Shown here: positions 43,875 through 53,089 of the stretch, one piece after another
Position numbering within the stretch: the first letter of the stretch is position 1
Layout of the letters: every line of letters starts with the position of its first letter
Assembly: GCA_002690705.1 (NCBI GenBank)
Contig: NZFO01000021.1
Location: 129,594 to 193,593, forward strand
From: Magnetovibrio sp.
GTDB taxonomy: Bacteria > Pseudomonadota > Alphaproteobacteria > Rhodospirillales > Casp-alpha2
DNA length: 64,000 nucleotides
Direction: 5' to 3'
Position numbers and translations under genes: made by a program
The notes under the pieces: model-generated
The model's database searches: none
The model's input: the letters and a program-made list of their open reading frames with translations, nothing else
Told to the model about the DNA's origin: nothing

Positions 43875-45146
43875 TCAAAGCTCCTTCGACGGGAGCGACA
43901 AATATGACTTTAACTGTCCTCTTATTTTTTTTAAATCACTCTTTTGCGGCTGAAAGGGATAGCTTGCAATATTGCTTGGGGGAGAGTCCCCATAGGGCCG
44001 ATCACATGCTGAAATATCATCAGCAAACTTTCCCGGGCAACCCGAAGTGCGGAAGGCAATTCCTGCATTGATGATAGTGTCGAGCTCTCTTTGGCCTAGG
44101 CCAAAATCACTTACTCGACCATGCTCATCAAATGCCATCTGCTCAACCCGCACCCCCGCGTAATCGATAAGATATCGCGCCAGCTGAACACGGCGCCACT
44201 GATCACGTGGCGTCGCAGGAAGATGGTCCATTAACGAACCTTTCTCTGGAAAAAAACAAAACATATGTGAATGTCCACCCATATCGACTAATTCCTGGAC
44301 TAGACTAAGAACCTCGTACTCTGTCTCACCCATGCCGACGATAATATGCGCACCAAATTTTTTCTCCCCAAAAATGTCTCTTGCGTCGTTTAAAATTTCC
44401 CAATATTTTCGCCACGAGTGTGGCGAATTGACCCCTCTCCCTCTGGTACGGTCGAATAAATAGGGCGTGGCCGCGTCAAGAGCGACTGTAAAAATATCAG
44501 CCCCTGTATCTCTCAGCAACTCAACATCTTTCCGATTCATCGTGGTTGGGTTTGATAGGATTGAAATTGGAATTTGGTCCGCCGGTACTCGTTCTGTCCA
44601 CTTTTTTAAAACCGTAACTGTATCTGCATCTGAATTGGGGTGTGTGATCATCGAGATGCACATGCGATGAAAAGAGGAATTTTCAGGATCACGCGCGACA
44701 ATATCAACCAACTCCTCCATAGGTACAGCCGGCCAATCAACGCGGATAAAATTCCTATCAGCATAATCGCGGTCGGCTTCCCGATGACGAGCGAGGCCGC
44801 AGTATGCGCAATTAGCGCGGCAGCCTTCTGGATAAGTTAACAACAAATTTAAACACCGCGTGCACGAGCAACGATGCATATTTCCATTCATAATACCAAG
44901 AGTGATAGCCGCCGCTGTCGATAACTGCACGTATTCCGGTGACCGCATGTGCGGAGTTAAAATATTGTAGTTCGGCTTGTAAATGCCTCCGGGAGCTATG
45001 CCGTTTGCCTTTACACGACCTCCGTTACGTGACGCTTTGTCTGCCTCTTGCGGCGGTCTAGGGGCCATTTTTTCAAAAGCATTGAAATCTATACCCGCTT
45101 GACTCTTATCAGATGGAGTTCGACCTTCCGGTTTCATACACGTCAT
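43875..45146 (-). CDS. lipS2: LipS2, radical SAM lipoate-assembly enzyme
   Basis: A 423-residue radical SAM protein of the LipS2 type; with LipS1 it inserts the two sulfur atoms into octanoyl-LbpA. The radical SAM cluster ligands are Cys109, Cys113 and Cys116 (GCRANCAYC), and an auxiliary cluster probably uses Cys93, Cys95 and Cys98 (RCSCTRC), the sacrificial-type cluster expected of lipoyl synthases. The GMGETEYEV segment is a SAM-binding feature. The N-terminal about 55 residues are low in structure. Located in a lipS1-lipT-lipS2 order. Confidence 0.92.
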   Translation of the reverse strand: MTCMKPEGRTPSDKSQAGIDFNAFEKMAPRPPQEADKASRNGGRVKANGIAPGGIYKPNYNILTPHMRSPEYVQLSTAAAITLGIMNGNMHRCSCTRCLNLLLTYPEGCRANCAYCGLARHREADRDYADRNFIRVDWPAVPMEELVDIVARDPENSSFHRMCISMITHPNSDADTVTVLKKWTERVPADQIPISILSNPTTMNRKDVELLRDTGADIFTVALDAATPYLFDRTRGRGVNSPHSWRKYWEILNDARDIFGEKKFGAHIIVGMGETEYEVLSLVQELVDMGGHSHMFCFFPEKGSLMDHLPATPRDQWRRVQLARYLIDYAGVRVEQMAFDEHGRVSDFGLGQRELDTIINAGIAFRTSGCPGKFADDISACDRPYGDSPPSNIASYPFQPQKSDLKKIRGQLKSYLSLPSKEL

Positions 45147-45179
45147 AAATATGCTCTTTTCACTCTAGTATTTATTAAT

Positions 45180-46253
45180 TTACGTTGCCCAGTATTCGTT
45201 ATAGGCAATCCATGTTCGGCGTAGCTCACTCGGTATCGGCGTGCGATTTCCTGAATGAAAGCCCAATATTTCCTGTCTACGCCTTAACGCACGGTTCATA
45301 GAAATGTCAAATATATCACTTAACTCATCGACGTAATCCTCACCAGCACTGCAATCTCCCCCGACCGATGAGGCCGCAGCCTCTCCAGCTAATTCCCCAG
45401 AAATAACCGCCGATGGGATTCCAGCCCCAGTAATTGGATTCGCAAGCCCTGCAGCGTCACCTGCAAGAAATACTGCGACCTCCCCCAATCGACCGCAAGC
45501 CTTAACCATTCCCCCAACGGGGATTTCTCCACCCGTATGGCCTAGGACAGCATTGCCAATCCGTCGTTCACGAAGTAACCGCTTCCGCATGGTTTCCAGT
45601 AATGGTTTCAAATGCCCACGAGCAGCGGGCGAGACACCAACCCCAATATTTGCTCTGTCTCCTTTAGGAAACATCCAGCCGTAGCCTCCAACAATATCTG
45701 CACTGAGGAAAATATCTGTTCCTCGGTGTGGCTCCAAAAGCGGTACTGTCATCTGGCGCGCAGCAACAAGAGAGGAATTAGAGTGGCCAATGGCATAACC
45801 GACCGCGGAGCGAGGACCATCTGCTCCAATAATGACCTTAGGGTATACGCGTTTCCCTGATGACAATAATGCCGTGCCGTCCGGTGCTATACTGCGGAGA
45901 ACAAGACCAAACTGGCAGTCCGCGCCCTTATGCCGCGCATTGGCAATTAAGTCCCGATCAAATTCGCCCCTATCAATCATTTGGCCACGAAAATCATCGC
46001 GGCTATCCGGCAGCCCATTCTCGACGAACGTAGTCATTTCTCTTATCGACTGCCGTCGAACCACCTCTGACGTCTTTATTTCCTGTCCCATAAGTGCCGG
46101 TACAAATTCAGCACATTGAACCGGCTCTCCGGGGCGTTTACGTCGATCAATTGCAAGAACACTTAAATTAGCTTCGGCAGCTTTCCTCGAAGCACAACTT
46201 CCGGCCGGGCCAAGACCAATAACGAGCACATCAACGACTTGAGAATTATTCAT
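45180..46253 (-). CDS. lipT: LipT, geranylgeranyl-reductase-like FAD oxidoreductase
   Basis: A 357-residue flavoprotein with the GGR/FixC-like fold: DVLVIGLGPAGSCASRKAAEA binds FAD at the N terminus, VIGADGPRSAVG and FLAGDAAGLANPITGAGIP are the second and third FAD motifs, and GGYGWMFPKGDRANIGVG is a family strand. LipT is thought to supply electrons to the LipS1/LipS2 reaction. ATG 46253 is chosen; a frame open to 46415 overlaps lipS1 and has no domain. It is flanked by lipS1 and lipS2. Confidence 0.92.
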   Translation of the reverse strand: MNNSQVVDVLVIGLGPAGSCASRKAAEANLSVLAIDRRKRPGEPVQCAEFVPALMGQEIKTSEVVRRQSIREMTTFVENGLPDSRDDFRGQMIDRGEFDRDLIANARHKGADCQFGLVLRSIAPDGTALLSSGKRVYPKVIIGADGPRSAVGYAIGHSNSSLVAARQMTVPLLEPHRGTDIFLSADIVGGYGWMFPKGDRANIGVGVSPAARGHLKPLLETMRKRLLRERRIGNAVLGHTGGEIPVGGMVKACGRLGEVAVFLAGDAAGLANPITGAGIPSAVISGELAGEAAASSVGGDCSAGEDYVDELSDIFDISMNRALRRRQEILGFHSGNRTPIPSELRRTWIAYNEYWAT

Positions 46254-46281
46254 GTGCCATACCCCCTGAACATCAAGACAC

Positions 46282-47289
46282 TTACCTACCAAGTTTAACT
46301 GAGCAGCACGCATGCTCTTGATGATAAGGCCGGCCGATAGCTTTTGCCAAAGCAACCATCCCGTCAGCGGGAAAAGCAATGCCATCCAGCCCGGCCAATA
46401 CGGCATAAGAGTCAATGACTCTCCGGTTCATACCTGCGGGCCGGGCGCATCCCAACAAAACCTCCTTATCAATAAGCCGACGACGGGCCTCAATAAACAC
46501 CTCTCCCACAGCAATAGTTGACGGCGTTATGAAGGTTCCGTTTTTTGCATAAAATGGCATAACAACGACAAGAACAAGAGCGTGTATATCGTACCTTCCG
46601 CATATATCCAAGGCAGTTGGCTCGCCCAAAATTTCGCCGTAGTGCAGACCAATAACTATATGTGGGACTATCTCCATCGAAGTTGAGCAAAGAGCAGACA
46701 ATGTAGCTTCAAAGTCGTCAACAGACCTATCCAAATGGTACACATCTCTGATGGTTGCTTCAGAACCAATAACATCCATCATTGCGGTATCGACACCTGC
46801 AGATTCCATAAGCTTTGCTCTTGTCTCGTCGAGCAATGCAGAATGGATAGCAATCCGGAGATGCGGAAACTCGTGCTTTAATCTCTCAATGGTTGGGAAA
46901 TAGCGGTCATAGGCGATTTCATTACGCCGATTTGAACCTCCAGACAATAAAAAGCCCTGCAAATTTTGCAAAGTAATCAAATCTCTTACCTTTTGTTCCA
47001 GGATTTCCGGCGATGTTGCAGGTATCATTGGATCAAGTATATTTGCCTGACAATGATCACACATCAGCGCACATGCCCCAGCAGTAATTGAGAAAGCGGG
47101 AAAACTGTTCTTTGAACAGCCACCCAGTTCCTCAGAAGAAAATTCCTTGAAAGTTGGTGTTGAAAACCGAATTGGCCTGGCAGCAAAATCACCGACAGAT
47201 CTCTGGAGAGAGTCTACAAGCCCCTTATCGAAAGATGCAGTCTCAAGTGGTTCAATTCCCGCTGCGGCGTCAAGCCAAATAGCACTCAT
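46282..47289 (-). CDS. lipS1: LipS1, radical SAM lipoate-assembly enzyme
   Basis: A 335-residue radical SAM protein of the LipS1 type. The cluster ligands are Cys73, Cys77 and Cys80 (CALMCDHC), within GACALMCDHCQANILDPM; a nearby Cys58 (GGCSK) and the C-terminal cysteines (GCARP, ACC near the end) may bind an auxiliary cluster. It inserts the first sulfur into the octanoyl chain. Twenty-eight bases separate it from lipT. The gene starts 32 bases after the HDAC-like gene, so the upstream triad probably shares its transcript. Confidence 0.92.
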   Translation of the reverse strand: MSAIWLDAAAGIEPLETASFDKGLVDSLQRSVGDFAARPIRFSTPTFKEFSSEELGGCSKNSFPAFSITAGACALMCDHCQANILDPMIPATSPEILEQKVRDLITLQNLQGFLLSGGSNRRNEIAYDRYFPTIERLKHEFPHLRIAIHSALLDETRAKLMESAGVDTAMMDVIGSEATIRDVYHLDRSVDDFEATLSALCSTSMEIVPHIVIGLHYGEILGEPTALDICGRYDIHALVLVVVMPFYAKNGTFITPSTIAVGEVFIEARRRLIDKEVLLGCARPAGMNRRVIDSYAVLAGLDGIAFPADGMVALAKAIGRPYHQEHACCSVKLGR

Positions 47290-47321
47290 AGCGTAACCTT
47301 TTCTTATTCACTCCAAGCCAC

Positions 47322-48425
47322 TCACATCAGGGCAAGATCCTTAATTTCCGTCCTAATTGGCAAGTCCTCAGTCTCATCAGCGATTGAATTTAGCCAATTA
47401 GGATTAATATCCTCCTCGTCAACGAGATCAGAATCAAGGCTATGTAAAATATTAAGTGCCGAGGAAGTCATCGAGTCATAAACATCATAGTTAGCAAGAG
47501 ATGCCCATAAGCCAGCCCAGCATCGGATCACGGTCCAAGGGTTATAACCTCCCCCGCCCAAGACGATCGTCCTTGGCGCGATATCACCTATTGCGGAGAC
47601 TGCCGACCAGAGAGCAGTATTTGTGAGCTCCATTTTGGATAGAGGGTCCCCAGCTAACCCGTCCGCACCACACGTAACAACAACCGCATCCGGTGCAAAT
47701 TTTTCTGCGAGTGGCAAAACTATTTCATCAATTAAAAAATTTAGCTCTGAGGCGTGGAAGCCTCCCGGCACGGGAAAATTCCAAATATTGTCTGATGAGT
47801 TGCTCTCAACGCCGGAATATGGCCAGCGGCTTTTCTCATGAATGGATACCGTGGCTACGCGGGGATCATTAATAAAAGCTGCCTCCACACCATCACCATG
47901 GTGAGCATCCAAATCTAAATAAAAAACTCGAGGCACCCCCATATCGAGGAGACGTAATATAGCTAATACAGGATCATTAAAGTAACAAAATCCACTCGCA
48001 CGATTGGGTCGGCCATGATGTGTGCCCCCAGCTGGATTATAAGCACACCCACCGCCCAACACCCACTCTGCAGCATATATTGATCCACCGCAGGTCATTG
48101 CACCTCTCTCGAACATTCCCGAAAAAACCGGGTTCTCTATTGTTCCTAATCCATAAATCTCTCGGGTCTTGGCTCCACTTTTCCCGGCTTTATCGACCTT
48201 TCTCACAGCATCGATATAAGCTCTCGAATGATAGCGCCCCAAGTCTTTAGGACTCGCGGTAGGACTGTCAACGTAGTTCTCTGCGTTAAACCATCCCATT
48301 TGACGACATAAATCAGTAACAGCACCCACTCTTGGAATTGATAGGGGATGGTTCTTGCCGTATGCCACTTTCCCGTATATCTCACTCCCAATAAAAATTG
48401 CACCTTGGTGACTGTTTGTTATCAT
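47322..48425 (-). CDS. Histone-deacetylase-family (AcuC-like) amidohydrolase
   Basis: A 367-residue arginase/deacetylase-fold protein. Zinc ligands are Asp173, His175 (DLDAHHGDGV) and the later Asp in CGADGLAGDPL; the catalytic His136-His137 pair is in GGTHHGRP and the tyrosine-containing GGGGYNPWTVIRCW end is intact, so it should be active. ATG 48425 overlaps the diiron oxygenase stop (ATGA). AcuC-like proteins deacetylate acetyl-CoA synthetase or small amides; polyamine amidohydrolases share the fold. Its position between an oxygenase pair and lipS1 suggests a small-molecule or LbpA-linked substrate, which is inference. Confidence 0.9.
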   Translation of the reverse strand: MITNSHQGAIFIGSEIYGKVAYGKNHPLSIPRVGAVTDLCRQMGWFNAENYVDSPTASPKDLGRYHSRAYIDAVRKVDKAGKSGAKTREIYGLGTIENPVFSGMFERGAMTCGGSIYAAEWVLGGGCAYNPAGGTHHGRPNRASGFCYFNDPVLAILRLLDMGVPRVFYLDLDAHHGDGVEAAFINDPRVATVSIHEKSRWPYSGVESNSSDNIWNFPVPGGFHASELNFLIDEIVLPLAEKFAPDAVVVTCGADGLAGDPLSKMELTNTALWSAVSAIGDIAPRTIVLGGGGYNPWTVIRCWAGLWASLANYDVYDSMTSSALNILHSLDSDLVDEEDINPNWLNSIADETEDLPIRTEIKDLALM

Positions 48426-49294
48426 TTCGCACCGCCAGTCGCCCTGCAGCTGACGGACAACCATCCGTCACGACTCACAAGGGAAAGTGCTGACCTCGCA
48501 CATTCCGCTGCCAACCTTTTCCGCGTTACGTCGTTTTTCAAAAGCCGCGCGATACTAGTTGGATTAGATAATCCAGCTCGTTTTAAACTCTCAGCACTAG
48601 GGTACATGGTTGCATCAAGGAATAAATTGAGGAGCCATTGGAGTGTTCGCGAGAAGAGCCAACGCCTTTGCGAGCTCATTCCGGACAATCGCCTCGCCAG
48701 AAACTGACGCGCAGCTGCTATATGGCGGGCTTCTTCACGATGATGAAAAGCTAGAACCTCCTCAGCGAGGGGACAAACGGTCTCTTTTTGGCTGTGTATC
48801 AGCCGGAGGGCTCGGGTTGCAAAATTATCAGTTACGGTCTCACCAATGTACGCCATCGCCCAAAACTCTGCCGAGTCAATTTTAAGCTTTTTTGCCACAG
48901 ATGTTAGAATGCTTGTTCCCTCCAATTGTGGGCGAATACCATCTCCCGCACGGTCAATCATCTCTAAAAACATTAAACTGTGGCCGCACTCTTCACGAAC
49001 CTCCTGTAGCATAACCCGCGCTTCAACGGGCTCTAAGCTCAACAACCCAGCCTCAGTGACCCGGTGTATTAAAAGTCCCTCCAGCCAGAGGCCTGCCGCA
49101 CACAGACGGGTAAACTCTGCCCGGCTTAACTTCAGAAACTCCTCGTCATCAAAAAGTGAATTAAGTTCGCAACCCAAAAGCAAGCTCCGGGGTAACCACG
49201 GTAATCCCGAGTCCACTGAGGTCCACTTTATACTCGTCAAGGGGTCTCGATAGGGCCGACCGTGCTTTGTTATTCTATCCAATACAGCGCTCAT
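48422..49294 (-). CDS. AurF-type diiron oxygenase-like protein
   Basis: A 290-residue ferritin-like protein with ligands in the pattern of p-aminobenzoate N-oxygenase AurF: Glu72 (WLEGLL), Glu102 and His105 (EECGHS), Glu152 (IGETVT), then His184, Glu188 and His191 (HHREEARH), the HxxxExxH end of that family. The C-terminal about 85 residues add a basic helical part. Family members oxidise amines or C-H bonds with molecular oxygen. It overlaps the flavin monooxygenase gene upstream and the deacetylase gene downstream by 4 bases each, a strong sign that the three act together. Confidence 0.78.
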   Translation of the reverse strand: MSAVLDRITKHGRPYRDPLTSIKWTSVDSGLPWLPRSLLLGCELNSLFDDEEFLKLSRAEFTRLCAAGLWLEGLLIHRVTEAGLLSLEPVEARVMLQEVREECGHSLMFLEMIDRAGDGIRPQLEGTSILTSVAKKLKIDSAEFWAMAYIGETVTDNFATRALRLIHSQKETVCPLAEEVLAFHHREEARHIAAARQFLARRLSGMSSQRRWLFSRTLQWLLNLFLDATMYPSAESLKRAGLSNPTSIARLLKNDVTRKRLAAECARSALSLVSRDGWLSVSCRATGGAK

Positions 49295-50364
49295 TCAGCT
49301 GCTTCTCCGACGGATAATGTAAGCGGGGACACTTTGATTTTAGGCATGACTTCACACATTATAAGATCTAGAGAACGTGAAATTTCAGTTGCGCTGAGGT
49401 CTCCTCCGCCCATCACCAAAGACACTCGATCCACCCCAAATTCATTCAATGTCGCCAAGCGTCTTAAAAGATGTTCGGGGCTTCCAACGCAAGCAAGGCC
49501 CAATGTCTCCAAAATATTGAGATTCAAAAGACCCTGCAGCATAGGAGTTATCCAACCCAGTTTTCTATAGTGCTCATAACCAGCAACCTGCTTTACCATC
49601 ATGGTCCGAGTTACATCAATAAGTCTCTGGTAGGCCCATTTTATGCCAGGTTCAGCTCTTTTGCGAGCCACCTCATGGTCTTCATCACAATAGGCAGCTA
49701 TTGTGTACGAAATTCGGCCTTTCGGATGAGCAGCACGGTAGCGCTTTAAATCAGCCTTGATCATCGGCCATGGCTTAAATGGCCCCGTCAAGACCCCTAA
49801 TTTTAAGTGAGCTGCCAATTCAAAACTCTCTGGACTGACAGCAGCCATCCAACCTTCAAGAAGTCGACTCGAAGGCTTTGGGTTTAGAACGAATTCCTGA
49901 CCATTACGATGGTAAACTCCTGTTCTCAACAAATAACGCAATGTGCTCAAACGATCGCAAAACATCTCACGCGTTTCCTCTGGTTTTATTCCAAATCCAT
50001 CAAGTTCAGTTTTTGTCACCCCGCGCCCAACGCCCCACATCACGCGGCCGCCAGACAAAACATCCAATGTTGCTAATCTCTCCGCGACCCTTACGGTATC
50101 ATGAACTGGAAGGGGTACAATTGCGAGCCCTAAGCGAATTGAAGAGGTTTCACGGGCAACAGCGGCTAAAAGTAAATCTGGAGCAGAGCTAATGCTGTAG
50201 TCCCCGAGAAAGTGGTGTTCAGGAAGCCACAAAGCCCCTACTCCGAAACTATCTGCGGTCTTCGAAACCGAAATTAAATCATCATAAACACTAGCTTCTG
50301 AGGGTTGTGCCCCCCCCAATGAAGCCGGCGGTCGAGCGAGCTCAAGGAACAGATCAACTTCCAT
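49291..50364 (-). CDS. Luciferase-like (LLM) flavin-dependent monooxygenase
   Basis: A 357-residue FMN- or F420-dependent monooxygenase of the bacterial-luciferase family. Family segments are ALWLPEHHF (about residues 44-52), LGLAIVPLPVHDTVRVAERLATLDVLSGGR with WGVGRGV, and the C-terminal LGLACVGSPEHLLRRLATLNEFGVDRVSL, each shortened here. The WLPEHHF motif is that of luciferase-type monooxygenases that use reduced flavin. It begins the minus-strand run that ends at the sox terminator, starting opposite soxW. Substrates in the family include alkanesulfonates and dimethyl sulfide, but nothing here proves a sulfur substrate. Confidence 0.88.
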   Translation of the reverse strand: MEVDLFLELARPPASLGGAQPSEASVYDDLISVSKTADSFGVGALWLPEHHFLGDYSISSAPDLLLAAVARETSSIRLGLAIVPLPVHDTVRVAERLATLDVLSGGRVMWGVGRGVTKTELDGFGIKPEETREMFCDRLSTLRYLLRTGVYHRNGQEFVLNPKPSSRLLEGWMAAVSPESFELAAHLKLGVLTGPFKPWPMIKADLKRYRAAHPKGRISYTIAAYCDEDHEVARKRAEPGIKWAYQRLIDVTRTMMVKQVAGYEHYRKLGWITPMLQGLLNLNILETLGLACVGSPEHLLRRLATLNEFGVDRVSLVMGGGDLSATEISRSLDLIMCEVMPKIKVSPLTLSVGEAAE

Positions 50365-50507
50365 GGGGTGCTGACCCCCTCCTGGTTAGTGTTTATAGAA
50401 GGGTCTCTATATGACTTATACTTTACACATTTTGAATATGTCATGTACCATTGTCCAACAAAATCGTTGGGTGTAATAAATACAAATAGATTTAAGGGAG
50501 AAACCTC
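50365..50507. promoter_or_regulatory. Divergent promoter region of the sHdr/lip run and soxW
   Basis: 143 bases separate the monooxygenase gene (minus) from soxW (plus), so both transcripts start here. It contains an inverted repeat CCAAC/GTTGG (50455-50470) and an ATG-adjacent AGGGAG ribosome site for soxW. It is the most likely site of control for the whole lip-sHdr run. The exact promoter elements cannot be fixed by eye. Confidence 0.5.
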
Positions 50508-51137
50508 ATGAAAACACCAAGCAGTCTGCTAAGACTGGTTGTTATTTTCACCATTATGTGGTCAGTCGAGAGCGGCGCTAACGAAAAAGAACTTCTGCCC
50601 GAAATCGAGCCTAACGAGGAAGGCGTCTATGTTCAGCCCTGGTTTTACAAATCATTCTTGGATCTAAGGGAAGACATTCAAGACAGTGCAAAAGTAAACA
50701 AGCAATTAGTAATTCTATGGGAACAGCGCGGCTGTCCGTACTGCCGAGAGATGCATCGGGTAAATTTTCGTAATCCAAAAATCGTTGAGTACATCCGGGC
50801 TAATTTTAACATTATTCATTTAAATCTGTGGGGCGACAGAGAAGTTATAGACATCGACGGATCAGCCACAACCGAGAAAAAGCTTGCTCGAAAATACCGC
50901 GTTCAATTCACACCCACACTCCAGTACTTTCCTCTCGAAATCGATAAAACTTTGAAGCAACCTGGCCACGAGGCAGAAGTCTGGCGATTATTGGGATATT
51001 GGAAACCCTTTCACTTCCTGAACTCTTTCGTGTACGTAAAAGAGAGAGGTTACGAGACCCAGCCAAATTTTCAGCGTTGGCTGCAAGCGCGTGCCAGAAA
51101 ACTCGAGGCCGAGGGCAAAGCAGTCGAACTTTGGTAA
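50508..51137 (+). CDS. soxW: SoxW-type periplasmic thioredoxin
   Basis: A 209-residue exported thioredoxin-fold protein. Signal peptide to about residue 24; active site CPYC (Cys76, Cys79) in ILWEQRGCPYCREMHRVNF, the SoxW signature. SoxW receives electrons from SoxV/CcdA and reduces Sox components. AGGGAG precedes its ATG. It is convergent with the YeeE-type transporter gene, 22 bases apart. Confidence 0.88.
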   Translation: MKTPSSLLRLVVIFTIMWSVESGANEKELLPEIEPNEEGVYVQPWFYKSFLDLREDIQDSAKVNKQLVILWEQRGCPYCREMHRVNFRNPKIVEYIRANFNIIHLNLWGDREVIDIDGSATTEKKLARKYRVQFTPTLQYFPLEIDKTLKQPGHEAEVWRLLGYWKPFHFLNSFVYVKERGYETQPNFQRWLQARARKLEAEGKAVELW

Positions 51138-51159
51138 TCAAGGATAATTGTCTATTATT

Positions 51160-52260
51160 TTATTGTCGGGCAAAAATTGCTCTAAGGGCTCCACTATAGG
51201 TGCCTTCCTCCATATATTTCATACCAAAATAGCCACCAAGTAAAATTGCCAAAAGCGCTAATAGAGAACCTGCAGCCAGCGTCGACATTCCTGTAATCCC
51301 CTGACCAACAGTACACCCCAGTGCCATGACCCCTCCAATACCCATGATTGAACCTCCAATCATATGGCGCAGCATATCATTGGGGTCCGTAAACGCCTCA
51401 ATCCTAAAGTCTCCAGTTAATTTGGCTGATATAAAAGATCCAAAGATGACACCAAAAACAACGGCAACGCCGAAGTTTATTGTCGAGCCAGTAAACGTCA
51501 TGAGATATTGTATGCTCTCGCCTACTGGTGCAACAAAACTCAGGGAGGTTAGGGGCGTCGGCTCAAAATCGTCAACACCCAATACTCCCGTTACGTACCA
51601 AGCTGCAGGCACCATAAGCCCAATAAATAATCCGCCTATTAAATCAGTTTTCGATGCTCGAAATTCAGCACTTTTAAAAACAAAACCCAACAGTCCGCCT
51701 ACAATTATAACTAGAATCCCGAGGCGCGCAGCTAAGTCCGTAAACCCGAACAAGTGAATAAATGCCGGCAGGCTTTGATCAGTCATCCCGAATATTTCCA
51801 AGTTTGTGTTGAATGCATTTTCAATTTCGACACGAGCTAGACCAGTGATGCCGCGGAGAGTCATATATGCAAATATACCTATAAATAACACGACCACCAG
51901 CGATTTTAGATTTCCAGCACCAAGGCGAACTAACGTTTTGTTCCCGCAACCCCCAGCTAAAGTCATGCCAAAACCGAAGAGTAGTCCACCAATGATAGCA
52001 CCCACCCAACCAAGATTGGGATTCAAGTAAATTGAGTTACCAAGATCTAGTATACCAGATATATGGAGCGCCTGACTTCCGATGATAGCAACGGCAATGG
52101 ATAGCATCCAAGCCCGAAATCGATTCCAATCTCCCATGAAGACAACATCTGAAATTGCACCCATTGTACAAAAGTTTGTCCGCTGCGCGGTTATACCAAA
52201 AAAAAGACCCAGAACAAGACCAAGAAAAGAGACAATAAATATCGTGGGAATGTCTTCCAT
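51160..52260 (-). CDS. soxT: YeeE/YedE-family (SoxT/PmpA-like) sulfur transporter
   Basis: A 366-residue membrane protein with about nine helices and two homologous halves. Each half carries the cysteine motifs of thiosulfate/sulfur transporters: TNFCTMGAI and AGGCGNKTL in the first half, and LGCTVGQGITG in the second. It is likely to import sulfane sulfur (or thiosulfate) to the cytoplasm, the step needed between truncated Sox and sHdr. The symbol is given by context. It diverges from tusA over 255 bases. Confidence 0.85.
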   Translation of the reverse strand: MEDIPTIFIVSFLGLVLGLFFGITAQRTNFCTMGAISDVVFMGDWNRFRAWMLSIAVAIIGSQALHISGILDLGNSIYLNPNLGWVGAIIGGLLFGFGMTLAGGCGNKTLVRLGAGNLKSLVVVLFIGIFAYMTLRGITGLARVEIENAFNTNLEIFGMTDQSLPAFIHLFGFTDLAARLGILVIIVGGLLGFVFKSAEFRASKTDLIGGLFIGLMVPAAWYVTGVLGVDDFEPTPLTSLSFVAPVGESIQYLMTFTGSTINFGVAVVFGVIFGSFISAKLTGDFRIEAFTDPNDMLRHMIGGSIMGIGGVMALGCTVGQGITGMSTLAAGSLLALLAILLGGYFGMKYMEEGTYSGALRAIFARQ

Positions 52261-52515
52261 TTCATTTCCTTTCGAACAATCAAATCGGCTAAATATTCAA
52301 TAAACGTCGGACAAAATTGCATGTGTATGCGTTCTTGCTGTAGCTATCTCAATCCCTAGTAGTTCAAGGATTCGAGTAGAGCAAATCTTTTTAAAATCCA
52401 TCCCGCGAATGCCCAATAATCTCTTGCGCTCATATGATGCTTTCTTTTACATACCACACAACAAAGGATGTTAAAATTTTGACGCAAACACTTGAGTTAA
52501 TAAAGCGAGGCTTAC

Positions 52516-52740
52516 ATGGCTACAGAAACTATTGATACGTCAGGTATGAATTGCCCGATCCCGATCTTAAAAGCAAAGAAAGCCATTAAAACAATGGATG
52601 TTGGCACCACGCTTGAGGTTATTTCTACAGATCCAGGCTCAGTTCGTGATTTTGAGGCATTCAGTCGAGCTACGGGAAATCCATTGCTAGAGTCTATAGA
52701 AGAAAACGGCGTTTTTCGTTTTACACTTGAAAAATCCTAA
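52516..52740 (+). CDS. tusA: TusA-family sulfur carrier
   Basis: A 74-residue TusA/SirA-fold protein. The acceptor cysteine is Cys13 in the CPxP motif (MNCPIPILKAKKAI). The second conserved segment DPGSVRDFEAFSRATGN and FRFTLEK are normal. It receives sulfur from the importer or rhodanese and passes it to DsrE/LbpA. It is transcribed away from the transporter gene. Confidence 0.94.
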   Translation: MATETIDTSGMNCPIPILKAKKAIKTMDVGTTLEVISTDPGSVRDFEAFSRATGNPLLESIEENGVFRFTLEKS

Positions 52741-53089
52741 GGGTCCTCCGAATCTAGCACCAAGGCTGCTGAACGTAAAGAACATAGTAAGAACTTTAGT
52801 TGAGTTTAGCCTATTTCCTTCAATCAATTATCTACATTCCACAAATAAGATTAGTCCAACAAAATATTGTTTTCATATTACCAAATAATCAGCAAAAGTA
52901 TTACAATTATGTGTCCAAATGACTTAGAATTTATCATGTCGGGCGGTAGTCGAAGAAGGAGCCGTAGACGCTATTTGAGGACAGCTAGGTAGGATTAGTT
53001 TGCCAAATCCGTACCCCATTTCTAAAAAACTCAATACCTAATGGCCGAGACGCCGCTTGGGCTAAATAACACAACGAGAGTTTGAGAAT
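52741..53089. other. Intergenic, no gene seen
   Basis: About 350 AT-rich bases after tusA. No family-like frame and no strong hairpin was found. It marks the end of the sulfur island on this side. Confidence 0.4.
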
